The position numbers and the translations under genes are program-made. A DNA stretch of 64,000 nucleotides from Verpa conica (Eukaryota; Ascomycota; Pezizomycetes; Pezizales; Morchellaceae), in the NCBI GenBank assembly GCA_033030425.1, contig JAUFSD010000025.1:1150291-1214290 (forward strand). Direction: 5' to 3'. Every line of letters starts with the position of its first letter. The stretch's first letter is position 1. The notes beneath the pieces were generated by a model. The model was not told the origin of the DNA. It saw nothing but the letters and a program-made list of their open reading frames with translations, and searched no databases. Below, piece after piece: positions 37,934-49,378 of this stretch.

Positions 37934-38515
37934 TTAAACACCGTAGCGCTGATAGGTGGTGACTGCGTCGATCAATTTTGTGATGCGTTTACAACATGCC
38001 AACCCACTACATCTGTATTTGTTCGATGAGGAATCTAGATTTAGGGGCGCTAGATAGCCCAGCGCTATGATATTATTTTTATCATGTGTGGTTAATCGAT
38101 TAAAGTAGGATGTTTCGGTTGCGCGGTACTCTTTTAATCGCTTAGAACTTAGATCATAGCCAGAGAGGCGACCTTTGAGTGTCGCTTCATGCCTCCGCAA
38201 AATTCTAAGAAGCCCGGTCTGGTCCTGATCATTGATGTGGACTCTCTCGGCTTCATCGACGAAGCTCTCTATAATCTCTACAGCACCTGAGAGTTTTCCG
38301 AGAGTCATCATGTATTCAGCCCTCTCAGAGTCTGCGATTGCCCTTGCGATTTTAAACTCGTCTTGCGTTTTGTGAGATGCAAAACGTGTAAACATGGTTA
38401 CAAGTGCTTGTTCTAGGCTTAGCTGTCTCTTGTTATTTCTTCTAGTTCTTGGGTGGAAGTTTGTGAGGCAGATAACTTCTAGAGAGCCAGGTCTCCAGAC
38501 TTTATACTCAGCCAC
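37934..38515 (-). pseudogene. Hypothetical protein exon or gene remnant
   Basis: An open frame of up to 193 codons without an initiating ATG: it follows a stop, and a CAG acceptor lies at its 5' edge (38516-38518). It is therefore either the last exon of a gene whose upstream exon was not found, or a decayed copy. The product is helical and charged (LSLEQALVTMFTRFASHKTQ, SFVDEAERVHINDQD) with a Cys-containing tail (CSGLACCKRI). No family was recognised. It shares a motif with the 60-aa gene downstream. Confidence 0.35.
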
Positions 38516-39526
38516 GCTGATTCACCTCATACAATGAATATATCACCAACCGAATACTGGTTATAGTATTAGGTATGAGTGATATATCATAGCTGTAGCT
38601 ATAATGTAGCTAGTATTTATACTCAGGTCCCCACTAAGGTTCGGGGACGGGTGATATGTTTGAAAATAACTAGCCAAAACTCTGGGCCTGAAGCCAAACA
38701 GACAGGCCCTACGGTGCTGCTCAGCAAAGCAAACCTGGAGATGGGAGTGGGACTAGGTCCCCACCACAAAAATTCTATTCAGAGCCTACCCCCCCTCCCC
38801 TCACCGTACTATGAAACAACTAGTGGTAGGAATAGGAAATTGAATAGATATAACGGATAGTCCGCAATATAACGGTTGCGACTTTCCTACCATAGTTAAA
38901 TGAGATTATCGCTATTATTGCGTGTCAAAATCAATGGGGCTGACAAGAGATCTCCTTTGAGATACGGTACTATCATAATTTCTAGGCGTAGTAGGTATGG
39001 CTGGTACCTGTAAGGGTAAGGCAGTAATTATTCTCAATTCTAAAGGGATGAAAGGATATATTAAACTATGAAGGAGGCATAATGCCCTCGAAAACAAAAC
39101 AAAATCACCTACTTAAAATACGGTTTTTGCCGAACAAGCAATAGCAAAAGGTTTCATAATAGACTTAACTGCTATTTATTCACCAAATTTCAAATATTTC
39201 GCTCCATCCGGCTTAGCTATGATAACCTAAGTATCTATCGAGTCCTAATCAAACTTTATTTGACTCATTTCTTACATATAGCCGGGTCCCTGTGCACAGC
39301 TCGCAGAAGGAAATACGTAGTAATCTTACTTAAGTAGATTTAGGTCGTTAGTACTATATGGGGTGCAGGTCAACTAAAAACTACATTCTGAAACGAGAAC
39401 CATACCCAGAACCCTCTAGCTAAATTCCCGTATTCATTGGAAGACCGTATTTCGTAGTGTAAGAATAGGAAGCCTTAGTGCTAAACACCCGTAAATACAA
39501 ACTAGAGTTCTATTGGGACAGCCTAG
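38516..39526. other. Intergenic region, no recognised gene
   Basis: No supported gene; the short frames on both strands look random. Confidence 0.5.
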
Positions 39527-39613
39527 CTAAGAGATACTTACTGTATGTCCGCAAGCTCCGCAGGGGTCACCTTCACAGATGATGGCTTCGCAGCCGCAGG
39601 ATGAGCATGACAT
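39527..39613 (-). CDS. Cys-rich mini-protein (metallothionein-like candidate)
   Basis: A short frame encoding MSCSSCGCEAIICEGDPCGA followed by CGHTVSIS (28 aa), with seven cysteines in CxxCxC, C and CxxC spacings. A GTAAGT at 39541 could be a splice donor after CGHT, in which case the real C-terminus lies in an unseen exon. The composition suits a metal-binding peptide such as a small fungal metallothionein, but the length and uncertain 3' structure keep this tentative. Confidence 0.35.
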   Translation of the reverse strand: MSCSSCGCEAIICEGDPCGACGHTVSIS

Positions 39614-40741
39614 TTTGGATGTTGGTTTATTGGTTTTGCGAATAGGCTTTGTATAGATATTGGTATTGAGAGAGCTCCGAGAAAAAGCTATGCGTGTTAT
39701 ATAGATGATATACATCAGGTAATATCAGCCGCGCTCTTCCCGGTAATTTCGATTGGACCCAACAAATCAACCCAGCGCTATATCGCTGAGCCATTGGGAT
39801 TTATAAACCCACGGTGTTTGTGGGGTAGACTAAGCTCCATACGGTGTATAGTATTCCTGATAGAGCATTAATCTAGAGGCTCTCCCGGGGGTATGGCGGG
39901 CCGGCGGTACGACAAATTCTACAGAGAGAAGGGAATAAACTTCAACAAAACTGAAATTTTAGGTTATTTTAATTATCTAAAGGGTTCTCTTGACTGCCAT
40001 AAAACCTTGGTGCCTGAGCTTGTGATTATTAACTCCTTGTTGATTTTTAGTAAAATTCGTCACACCCCCGGGTTCGTCATACCCCCGGGCGGACCTCTAC
40101 TGTATGAAAGTGTGGATACAAGTAGCGACTTCATTACCCCGGTACCCGCTTCATCCTTGTGGTAAATCCCTCTTGATCCCATCAAAGCTGACCTGAAACA
40201 TGCAGGTTTTATTTGAGCCATTGATCATATGCACTAATACAAACAACTTTATCCAACTCAGGACACGAGGCATTAACGACGAAATATCTGAAATCTCCCC
40301 ATGATAGACCGCAGGTCGCAATAAAGTCTCTAGTCTAAGATTTAGTAGATAGTATATATTTTCGTCTTTCTCAAGCACCATAATCGGTACAATACATTGA
40401 GGTAAGGGTTTCTATCACTGGAAGAGAAATTACTTTCTTTGAAATACCGAGGATTCAAAGATATTAGAATAAAAGCCTATAGACGAACACGTACGAAATG
40501 GTGTTTGCCTCGGTTTTGGGAGTGCAATTCTTTTCTCGCATAGGTTATAATCATGAGGTCACTTTGAGGCCCCTCCTATTTTGGTAATAAACTGCGAAGA
40601 TCAAGGCCAAGAGTATGAGGCACTCAGCCTTAGGTTAAGTGACCGAATCGAAATTTATTAAATTAACTGTACATGGTCTTGCTCATTTTATACTGGCTAG
40701 GCGGAGGATAGAGGATCAGTGCTGTGGAAAACACCTTCATT
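39614..40741. other. Region with unassigned short frames
   Basis: Frames at 39893-40165 (plus) and 40151-40381 (minus, starting MVLEKDENIYYLLNLRLETL) are open, but neither matches a known domain or connects by clear splice sites. They may be remnants. Confidence 0.35.
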
Positions 40742-43084
40742 TTATGGGGTATCTGCAGCCCACCCAAGCTTCGCCTTATCGCTCACTCTTCCCTCCATCA
40801 ACTCCTTGAATGCCTCCTCTTCTGTTTTCCCCGCGTACCGACTAGCCACAGCGGCCACTGAATCTTTTATGATTTGCTATAAATATTGTTAGTCCGACAG
40901 GAGTAACGACTAGACAAATTAACCTGCCTTCATCTGCGAGACGCTCTTCAGTAGATGTAGTAGCTGCACAAGATCTTGGATGCCAGTAGGGACTTGTTGC
41001 AATTCTTCGCGTTGAAGAAGGCATATATAACCTTTTGGATGGCTCATTCGCGCGAGCTGGAATGCAAGACCTTTATTCGAGTCCGGATTAGTCGTGGGCG
41101 GTGCGGAACACAAGCGGTTATTACGACATACCCGCGTTAAACACGCCGACAACCTGTAGTTTTTGTACTATATCTTTATTGTGGTCGACGAGGATATGTA
41201 AACGGAATAACATATCCCGGAGTGCTTTTGCAAGCTTGAAGGTATCACCAAGCCATTTGGATGAAGTGACCCCGCAGAAGCTCCGTGCAACCTCCATCCC
41301 ACCATATTCGTGGTAGTCATCTTCGACGGTCTTAATGATTGCATCAAGGCGGCGCCCAGTCTTCAGACGGTTTGCTTTGCCGGTCATAGTACGGTTGCGG
41401 TTTTTTCGTACACTAGTGGCACGGCAGGAGGATTCCTTTCTGAGAGGATCACTTAGGAATATGAACGGGCAAGCGTAGTAGGGGAAACATACCGCTCAAT
41501 TGTCATCCCTCGGAGTTCAAGGAGGCAATGATCGATGATCGAGGACCAAACATTAGAAGTATACCAGTCTTCTAGGTGGTAGCTTGCACGAAGTGGTTCG
41601 CAAGGGTGCTCAAAGAGCGTGAGGCTACATGCGGTGGTGAGTTCCGTGATGGAAAAAGGAAGAGTAGGGTGAAGACTTACATTGCTCGAATGACCAAATC
41701 GACCCACTGTGAGTTGTAATGTATGTCCTGATTGTAAGTTGCATCTGCGGGCAGATAATCTGTCGTTCGGAGAACATTTCTAAGCTCATCTGTCGTTTTC
41801 ACCTACATTTCAGAGGGTCAGAGGATGCATGCAGCCGAGTCAAGTGAATAGTCTAAAAGTGCCTTACGGAAAGGAATCTCCGCATCGACTTAATCATCAA
41901 AACGTCTGGTTGTGGTAAGGATGGTATATGGCTCTGTATCTCGTCCCACTCCTCCTTCTCAAACCAACCCTTCATTGTGGAGTCAGTAAGGTCGATGACA
42001 AACGACTGTGCGAGTGAGTTTGCGAACAATTCATCATCCATAGCTTGACACGCGCCAAAGACAATGTCCTCAACCGTGCGACCACTAGCAGTGAGCACCC
42101 ATTTGCAATCCCTGTCCATCGCAGTGTAGGCATCCATGAAAGAGGTTCTAGTCGTAGAAAGAACCTCACTGGTGTTGCAGGCTAGAGAGTCGGTCGCAGT
42201 TTCTTCAACATCATCATCGTCTAGACCGATTTCGCCGGTAGTACTCTGTTCCTGCTCCTCCTGGTACTGAACTCCCTGTCAGAAAACTTGAACTATACAT
42301 CTAGACTCCCACGGAAGGCTTTATTAACTCACCTCACAGTTGCCGGGCTCGTAAACCTACAACGTAGAAAAGCACATGTTAGAAATAGTCATCACCAATA
42401 ATCACTCGGTAGACTTACTATCTCGTTCAGATCTTGAGTAATCACGGCATCCGGTGGGTTGTTATTCGTTTGGGTGAATGGAGAGTTCAGAACCGGTCCC
42501 TGGTATACTGGTCCAATGTGTATAGCCCCCGCCGTAGCTGCTGGTGTCGGGGTCTTTTGTGCGAGCCAAGAGTTGCCAAAATATCGATCGGACCCTTTCC
42601 CCTAGGATGTAAGTCACAAAAGATAATATTAGCACCATCTCAATCATCATCAAGCCTCCCAATCTCTATTGATACATCCAGCCCCATTAAGCCGAGCAGC
42701 GAGCTAGCAGGTCATCTGCGGGCTAATGGACCAGCCTGCTGGCCGAACATCGGACGAGCTAACAGGTCGTCCGCGTCGCCAGCGCTGGTAAATGGCGGAG
42801 GGGAGCATTCAGGTCCCACGCCATCTGGTGTATCATGTAATCAGAGGAGGAGGGGGTAGGCTTACCAGCTCATCGTAGCGTGCAATTAGATCAACCGCCT
42901 TATCACGCTGCGCATCGTTACAGCAGGAGGATGTACAGGTGGAAATTGCGGAAAGGGATTTCCTCCATCTGTCCAGTATCTGACGCGGTGTAAGACCGCG
43001 GGGATGGCGGGAGCTTAAGTACTCGGAGATGCTCCAGTCTCTGGGATTACGCTTGAAAAACAGGGGGTTGTTTTTGTGGGGCAT
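40742..43084 (-). CDS. Uncharacterised expanded fungal family protein (KWVLxxSGRTVED)
   Basis: Nine exons on the minus strand: 43084-42866, 42601-42419, 42356-42333, 42275-41868, 41802-41681, 41582-41493, 41439-41132, 41070-40924 and 40863-40742 (540 aa). Every phase closes. The N-terminal region (MPHKNNPLFFKRNPRDWSIS) is followed by a Pro/Asn-rich segment and an acidic stretch (LDDDDVEE). The core contains CKWVLTASGRTVEDIVFGA (about 199-217), SFVIDLTDST and FEKEEWDEIQ. This resembles a family of hypothetical proteins recalled from Mucoromycota, Glomeromycota and some ascomycetes, with no known function. A basic segment (RKNRNRTMTGKANRLKTGRR) suggests nuclear localisation. The first intron is unusually long (264 nt) and contains readable coding-like sequence, so an extra or alternative exon is possible. 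Confidence 0.75.
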
Positions 43085-43370
43085 CTCGTGACGGAAGTCG
43101 TGTAAAGAGCTGGAAACGAATGACGCGAAGAGGAGCTCTTCTTTGGGGTGACGGTGGGGTAATGAACGTTGGGGAGATGGATGGAGGGGAGATGAAGTCG
43201 AGATGGGGAAACAGGTGGTTGGGAGATGAGATGAGGCGTCGACTGTGGCGCTGTGGCTGGCAGGTCTTGGCGATTCTATACATATCTTGGCACACCCGAA
43301 TATGCTACACGCGTGAATAGCAAATAACAAAATAATCAAGCAGTAAGAGATAAACCCATATCCGGTGTGA

Positions 43371-44659
43371 TTAACCTAGGGCAATATAGGAGGCCCCTGC
43401 GCAATACAAAATACTATCGTCCCAAGTCTCGATATTCCAAGTCATCCCAGCTCTACCAACCGATGTTCTTAATCCGACCCGTAAATCTTTTTTGCAATCA
43501 ATGTTGATCATATTCAGTGCCACAAGGACACGAGGCGGAGCATCAAAAACATCACCGAAGTTCTCGCTTCCGCTTGTATTACTGATGGGAGGGGTTACCG
43601 GCCGTACTTGCAATGTGTTAAAACTACCGCTCAAGATCTTTGGCTTGTCCGCCGGATAGGCAACCCATGTAGAAAGGACGCCAGTCAGCTGAGAGTCGCC
43701 CCAAGTTTCGATATAGAGGGTGAAGCCGGTTGGTGTTATATTTGAAGCATAGGTTTTCACGCGCCAGTCCTTTGAGCCAATCATATCAAGCACATTGAAC
43801 CAAACAACTACCCTCGGTGGGATGGGGTATGCACGCTTGAAAAAGACCTGGTGGGCAGTGTTGGACTTTGGCTGAGTCCAACAGTGATCCTCGCCAGTTC
43901 CAAATGTTCCAAATTGAAAGTCTGGATCACCGGCTGCAACCTCTAACCACATGCAACTACCCTTTCTCAGACCTGAACCCGACCAAGTATCCATAGAGAC
44001 TTTAAACCCATTACTCTGTAAGTCACTACTAGAGCAACGAACCCGTATAGTGCCGCTCTTTGGTGCATTTACCATGGTGAGTCCCATGGGTAACCCAGAG
44101 GGTGCCTCAGAGTAGGGAGTTGCAAAGGCAATGGCCTTTGAGGCTTTTGTTGGTATTTCCCAGGGCACTTCATCGGTATGGAAAGCTCCTATAATTGGAT
44201 TCGGTCTTTGGTATTTTTTTTCCGGGGTTTTACCCTTTAGTTCTGCCAGCTCTGTCTTAAGTTTTTCATTTGATAATTCAAGTATCCTACGCTCCTCATC
44301 ACACACCCGGAGGGCAGCAGCATGCTCCTGACGCTCTTCCTTAAAGGCGGAAGTAAAGAGCTCATTTAGCTATATAAAATGGAACAATTTAGCAGATATA
44401 AGGTGCTGCAGCAGATATCACACGCAGGGAGCTTACACTAGCGACTAGACGCTCAAAGACGAGTTCAGGTGCAACTGAGACGTACTGAAGATTGTTCCGG
44501 AAATCTATATGTGGCACATCAATATTAGAGCCGAAGAGCTCACAGCGGGGAGTGATCTGAGAAGCAAAATAACTAACCTTGGAACTGGGAAACTAACTGC
44601 GGTGCGGTTAACAGTGAATTCGCGATAAGATATGCGGCAGGGACATAGGGCAACGCCAT
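43371..44659 (-). CDS. H-type lectin-domain protein (paralogue B)
   Basis: Three exons, 44659-44578, 44504-44437 and 44369-43371, encode 382 aa. It is a paralogue of the plus-strand gene at 33755-35309: both share YVPAAYLIA, LTAPQLVSQFQDFR and APELVFERLVA, a 68-nt second exon, a coiled coil (LELSNEKLKTELAELK) and three H-type lectin-like modules. The central module is closest to consensus (PPRVVVWFNVLDM, WRVKTYASNITPTGFTLYIE, TWVAYP). B lacks A's Pro-rich N-terminal extension and the extra intron before the lectin modules. No signal peptide is visible, so an intracellular or unconventionally secreted lectin is likely. The two genes face each other about 8 kb apart. Confidence 0.85.
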
Positions 44660-45548
44660 TGGAGAGTCAAGGATATCTTAACACCGGCGACGTTTATTGT
44701 GATTAGGAATATGCAAGGTGAGTGAGGGGTTGATCTACATCGTGTTGGTGGTGGTGTGCCTGAATTGTGACAAGAGATACTACGAATCGGCGAAAAGATG
44801 GTTCGGCCAAGTTAGTATGTACGATGCCAAGAAACCCGAATGATAACAAAGCTATGGAACATACCAGAATCTACCATCTCTAAGTGTCATAAAGCCCTCT
44901 AGGAAGGTTGGGTATTGCGGGATACCACCAGTAGTAAAAGTAGTAAACCAACGAACCTCCGCACAACGCTACTACAATAAATACTATATCTAAACCAAAT
45001 TCATAAGCGGTACCACGGAGAAAACGTATGATTCCCATGTACTCTTGCGTTCGCGAAGAGTCTGCGATACGCAGCCTGTACAGACATCCCCACAACTTAG
45101 ATATTGGTGCTTTGATGAATGCTTAAGCATACCCTAGATAATCCCATAACCCATACCTATGAGTTACCTAACTGTTCTTGCTTATAGAGTTACATGTAGT
45201 GTATTATTTCTATTTCTCAGTAATATTTACTCGAACTAAAGAACAGTCACATAGATTGCAGTCCTACTAAAGTATAGTGCTCACTAATACTAATATACCT
45301 ACGAAACTGAAAATAGTTAAACACCAGGGACTAAAATTGATTGCGATAGTTATTTAGAGTTAAGGCTGCTTGATCTACTAGAGCTATGGATTACCTCTTA
45401 TAAGCCGGCAGGTTACAGTTTCAAGGCTGCCCCGACTAGCCCAATACCGAAGGCTTTACACTCTGTTTCTTTAACGAGAGACATACGATTATAAAATAAC
45501 AATTATAAGCTAGGCCAGGAGGAAGTATAAATACATTAACACTCATTC
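44660..45548. other. Intergenic region, weak small frame
   Basis: A minus-strand frame at 45038-44880 (about 52 aa from its first ATG, with one hydrophobic stretch LDIVFIVVALCGGSLVYYFY) might be a small membrane protein but lacks other support. Confidence 0.35.
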
Positions 45549-47560
45549 TCAAATAGCTGTAAGTGAAATATCATCAAGATAGATATCCTTACTGCTCCCA
45601 GCTGGTACCGTGCCTGAACATACAGTTCTGAGTAGCAAGGTTACCGATGAGGTCTTTGAACTAAAAATCTGCCCCCCAGAAAAGGCTACCCACCCGGTAG
45701 CTGCCCCCGGATTACCTACCCCATATGCTATACCACCAAGCAAAAATGTCGTCATACAAGAACTTGAATAAAGCGGTCTCCTTAAATACCCCGTCAACTG
45801 GTAATTAGTACCAGGGCAGACTGTGAGGGTCTGTGCTAACTCTGATACTGTGGAGGAGGCAGCAGTTCTTGGAATTCGTATGAGCATATTGTTGGTACCG
45901 CTGCGTGCACCACTGGCGACATTGCTGGACATAGCAAGGGAAGAGCTACCCGATCCAATGGTCCAGGATGTGTCAGTGGTACCTTCAAAGCCCCCGTTAA
46001 CAATTGGGGAGGTATATAGGCACGAAGGTGCAGTGGATGTGGATGAAGATGCAGATGAAGGTTCAGTAGATGTGGATGAAGATGCAGTAGATGAAGATGA
46101 AGATTCAGTAGATGTAGGTGATGATATAGATGAAGATTCAGATGCACTAGATGTGGGTACAGTAGATGCGGTGACTGTAACCGTAACTGCCGCTGTAGTC
46201 GTAACCGTAGCGGTACTTGCACTCTCACCCGGGAGTGTAATCGTTGTGGGGATAGTAATGGTACTCGCCTCATCCGTTACTGAAACTATTTCCGAAGCCG
46301 TGATTGTGACCATGTTTGTACTGTTACCAATGACCGTAACTGTCGTGGGAACAGTAACCGTTTTTGCCTCATCCGTTACAGAAACAGTTTCTGCAGTTGT
46401 GATCGTTACCGTGCTTGTACCATTACCAAAGGGCATAACCGTCGTAGTGACAGTAATTGTTTTGGCCTCATCTGTCACTGTTACCGTCTCCGCAGTCGTA
46501 GTGGTGGCCGTACTCCAATTACCCGGGATCACAATAGTTGTAGGGACAGCAATCGTCTTATCCTCATTTGTTACCGTCTCTACAGCTGTGACCGTGACTA
46601 TATTCGTATTGTTACCGGCGACTATAATTGTCGTGGGAACAGTGACAGTTTTGGCCTCATCGGTAACTGTGACCGTGCTCACACTCCCATTGGCAGGGAC
46701 TGTAACGGTCGTAGGAACAGTAACCGTTTTTGCCTGATCAGTAACTGTAACTACGGACCCGTTACCGGGGACTGTAACGGTGAGCACCGGTGTATCTGCC
46801 GGCAACGTAACAGTCGTCGGCACCGTCACCGTTGTTGGTAGCGTAGAACCCGGACCCGTGACGAAGTGCGTACTAACCCCGCCTGGCACCGTGATAGTTG
46901 CTGTGACCACTGCTCTGACTGTGGTAGATACCGTGACTGTCCTCTCTGCCGTGGCCGTTACTGTCACTGTCGTCTTTTCGGTCACCGTGGTAGCTACTCC
47001 ACAATCCGCCTTGCTGCTCGAACTCGCACTCGTCTGTACCGTTTTTGTGCTTGAAATTGTCTGTAACACTTTTGTGCTTGAACTGGCCGGTACTGCCTTG
47101 GTGCTTGAACTCGACTGCATAGTCTTGCTACTCGTCTGCACCCCCTGTCCCCGCTTGTACACATTCCCCCTCCACCTTCCCCCACACAACTCCCGGCTAT
47201 TCCCCGAGCACCCCATACTGCACTCGTCTGATCCCGCCATCCTCCTTTTAATCTCATTCCCACACCAACACTCGCTATGCATCTCGTTAGATCACATAAC
47301 TCGCTCCAATAATAATAATAAAAATAAACTTACCGGCCACATTCCACCATGGCATACTTGTAATTCTCACAATACCCAAGACACTTCTCAACCGTCAATC
47401 TGTCGTCCGTAAACAGCCTACTCAATGCCCTATCATAATCATCTCTAAAACAACCCTGCAGCGCCCATTTCGAGGTCCCCGGGAAAGAGGTGGGGGCCGG
47501 AGAGTGGGCAACGGCGAAGGGGAGGAGTAAGAGGAGAGAGGAAAGAATGGATGATCGCAT
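45549..47560 (-). CDS. WSC-domain cell-surface protein with Thr/Val-rich repeats
   Basis: Two exons, 47560-47334 and 47274-45549, encode 650 aa. A signal peptide (MRSSILSSLLLLLPFAVAHS) precedes a WSC domain (WALQGCFRDD, CLGYCENYKYAMVECGREC and WCGNEIK, CSGNSRELCGG). A Ser-rich linker follows, then about six degenerate repeats of roughly 32 residues with the core DEAKTVTVPTTVTV and N-glycosylation-type NGS/NST sites. The C-terminal 130 residues begin with NGGFEG and end LDDISLTAI, like CBM4_9-type carbohydrate-binding modules. No transmembrane or GPI tail is seen, so it is probably secreted or wall-bound. WSC domains bind glycans and act in wall sensing. The 59-nt intron contains an ATT microsatellite. 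Confidence 0.85.
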
Positions 47561-49378
47561 AGTAGCGGTCGTAGTAATGAGCGTGGTAATGAATGTAGGT
47601 GTAGATCCTATCCAAGAGAGGAGAAAGAGATGGAGTATTTATATCGCCCCCCCTCCCCCACTAGGACACGAAATAAGGGGTGGAATAATTATATGCGTCA
47701 CTAACACTGAATAAGATATTGGCAGACATCTCAAAGATTAGAACAGGCTGGCTCTTGGAATGGTATAGATACAGACAGTGGCGTTTGACGTATAACAAGT
47801 TATAAGCTACAGATTACTATAGGAACCGGGCCAGCCGAGACAGTAGGGGCTTTCGAAATTCAATGTTATACAGTGTTTCCTTAAACAGATTAAAACCATC
47901 GTGGAAGCGAGATATTCCAGATGAGGCCATGCATATTCCAGCAAAATACTCCCTGCGAACGTCAGTATGGGTCTCTGTGCGAGGGAGATGTAGGTACGGT
48001 CGATGTCACGCGGCTCAGACAATGTGGCGCGGAGAGATGGCTGCCGAGGCCCCAATTGCCGGGGCCCTAATTGAGTAAGAACCCGCGTGGCTTTGATCTG
48101 TTATGGCTATGCTAGCCACCTCCATTACATCTGCCCCTTTCTTGCTTAATCCACTAAATACCTGTAACCTTCCTTCTGGCTTCCATTATACAATGTAACT
48201 ATCAATTATTACCTGCATCTAGTAGAGCAAAATTATAAACAAACCCCTCTTGTTCTATAGTTTTGTGGTTGATTATGTGGGCTGTAGCATTGGGTGGCGG
48301 TGGCTACAGTGGCCCCGTTAACTGGCAAGTATGCCAAAGCGCACCAAGCAGTCTCTCTTCTGTCACCCTACATCGTTAAATAGATAAGCCCCATCGCGGC
48401 ACAGTCTGTGACACGACACTAGTTGCTCTGTATCCCTATAGCCTCCAGAAAAATACAAAATCATCATCCTGTTATTCGTCAGACTTCGTTCTCATCAGTC
48501 ACCGCGAATAACGTTAAGCCTACACTACTTAATCTACAATAGGCAGAAAAGTACGTAATTAATATAGTCGTTCTATCAATAGATTACTCTAATGACATAT
48601 GCACTTATGATTAATCCGTTCATTCACTCTAATGAGAGCAACCCTAACCCTCATCACCACTTGGCACCTATCCATTCAGCAGGGATCGGATAAACCTCTT
48701 TATTTAGCCGGCCATTGTGAACTTAAACAGTAACGGGTATCATTTTAGAGCACTAGAAATTTCTAATTCTCTAATTTAGAATATGATTTAAATTCCCGCG
48801 CTGGGTAGAGAAAGAAGGCTGGTGGATTATAGCTTAAAAGTCGTTCCTTAATCATTATACTCAGGGTTAGGGGAATATCAAATACTTGGCCTTATTTGCT
48901 CCATTAGATCTCAATAATTGCTGCTGCCTGATATACGACACCTACCTTCTTTCTAAAAGGGAACTAATATAGATTAATCCTTAAATATAGTCATCTGCTT
49001 CAAGGGTCCTAGGTCAACTTTATGGAACAATAGATATTTTATATAACCACGACTAACAAGTTCCTAGAGCTTACGAGACTTGGGTAGAATAATGATAGTA
49101 CAGGTTGAAGGAGCCGCAGAGGTTTAAATATCCTGCTAAGTCTGACAATACAGGAGTTAGTGATGACACCCAGCAGGGCTCCTATCGATTGGATCGAACA
49201 AACTCCCCAACTGCAGTGCCACAACAACCGGAAATCCCATAGCTTAGTCCATATACTGTTTAGCATCTATATATCTCCTGCTTTTGTCTTCATAGTAATC
49301 TGATTTGTTAAATTCAGGGCAGCTGCGCTATATTTCAGAAGCCCAAAACTTGCTAGACACGGCTGTATACGGTATGCA
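47561..49378. other. Intergenic region with WSC promoter
   Basis: The first 300 bp are the WSC gene's upstream region. A two-unit telomere-like motif (AACCCTAACCCT) lies at 48640-48651. The rest is AT-rich without a recognised gene. Confidence 0.5.
47636..47643 (-). promoter_or_regulatory. TATA box of the WSC gene
   Basis: On the minus strand TATAAATA lies about 80 bp upstream of the WSC start codon. Confidence 0.45.

Noticed and set aside
44880..45095. Small minus-strand frame with one hydrophobic segment
   Set aside because: It begins with TTG, has a 52-codon ATG-started part only, and shows no splice or family support.
45823..46737. Long plus-strand open frame rich in Val/Thr
   Set aside because: It is the antisense of the repetitive Thr/Val stalk of the WSC gene; low-complexity codons leave the opposite strand open.
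46780..47412. Second plus-strand open frame opposite the WSC gene
   Set aside because: The same antisense effect; it spans the WSC intron and signal peptide region on the other strand.
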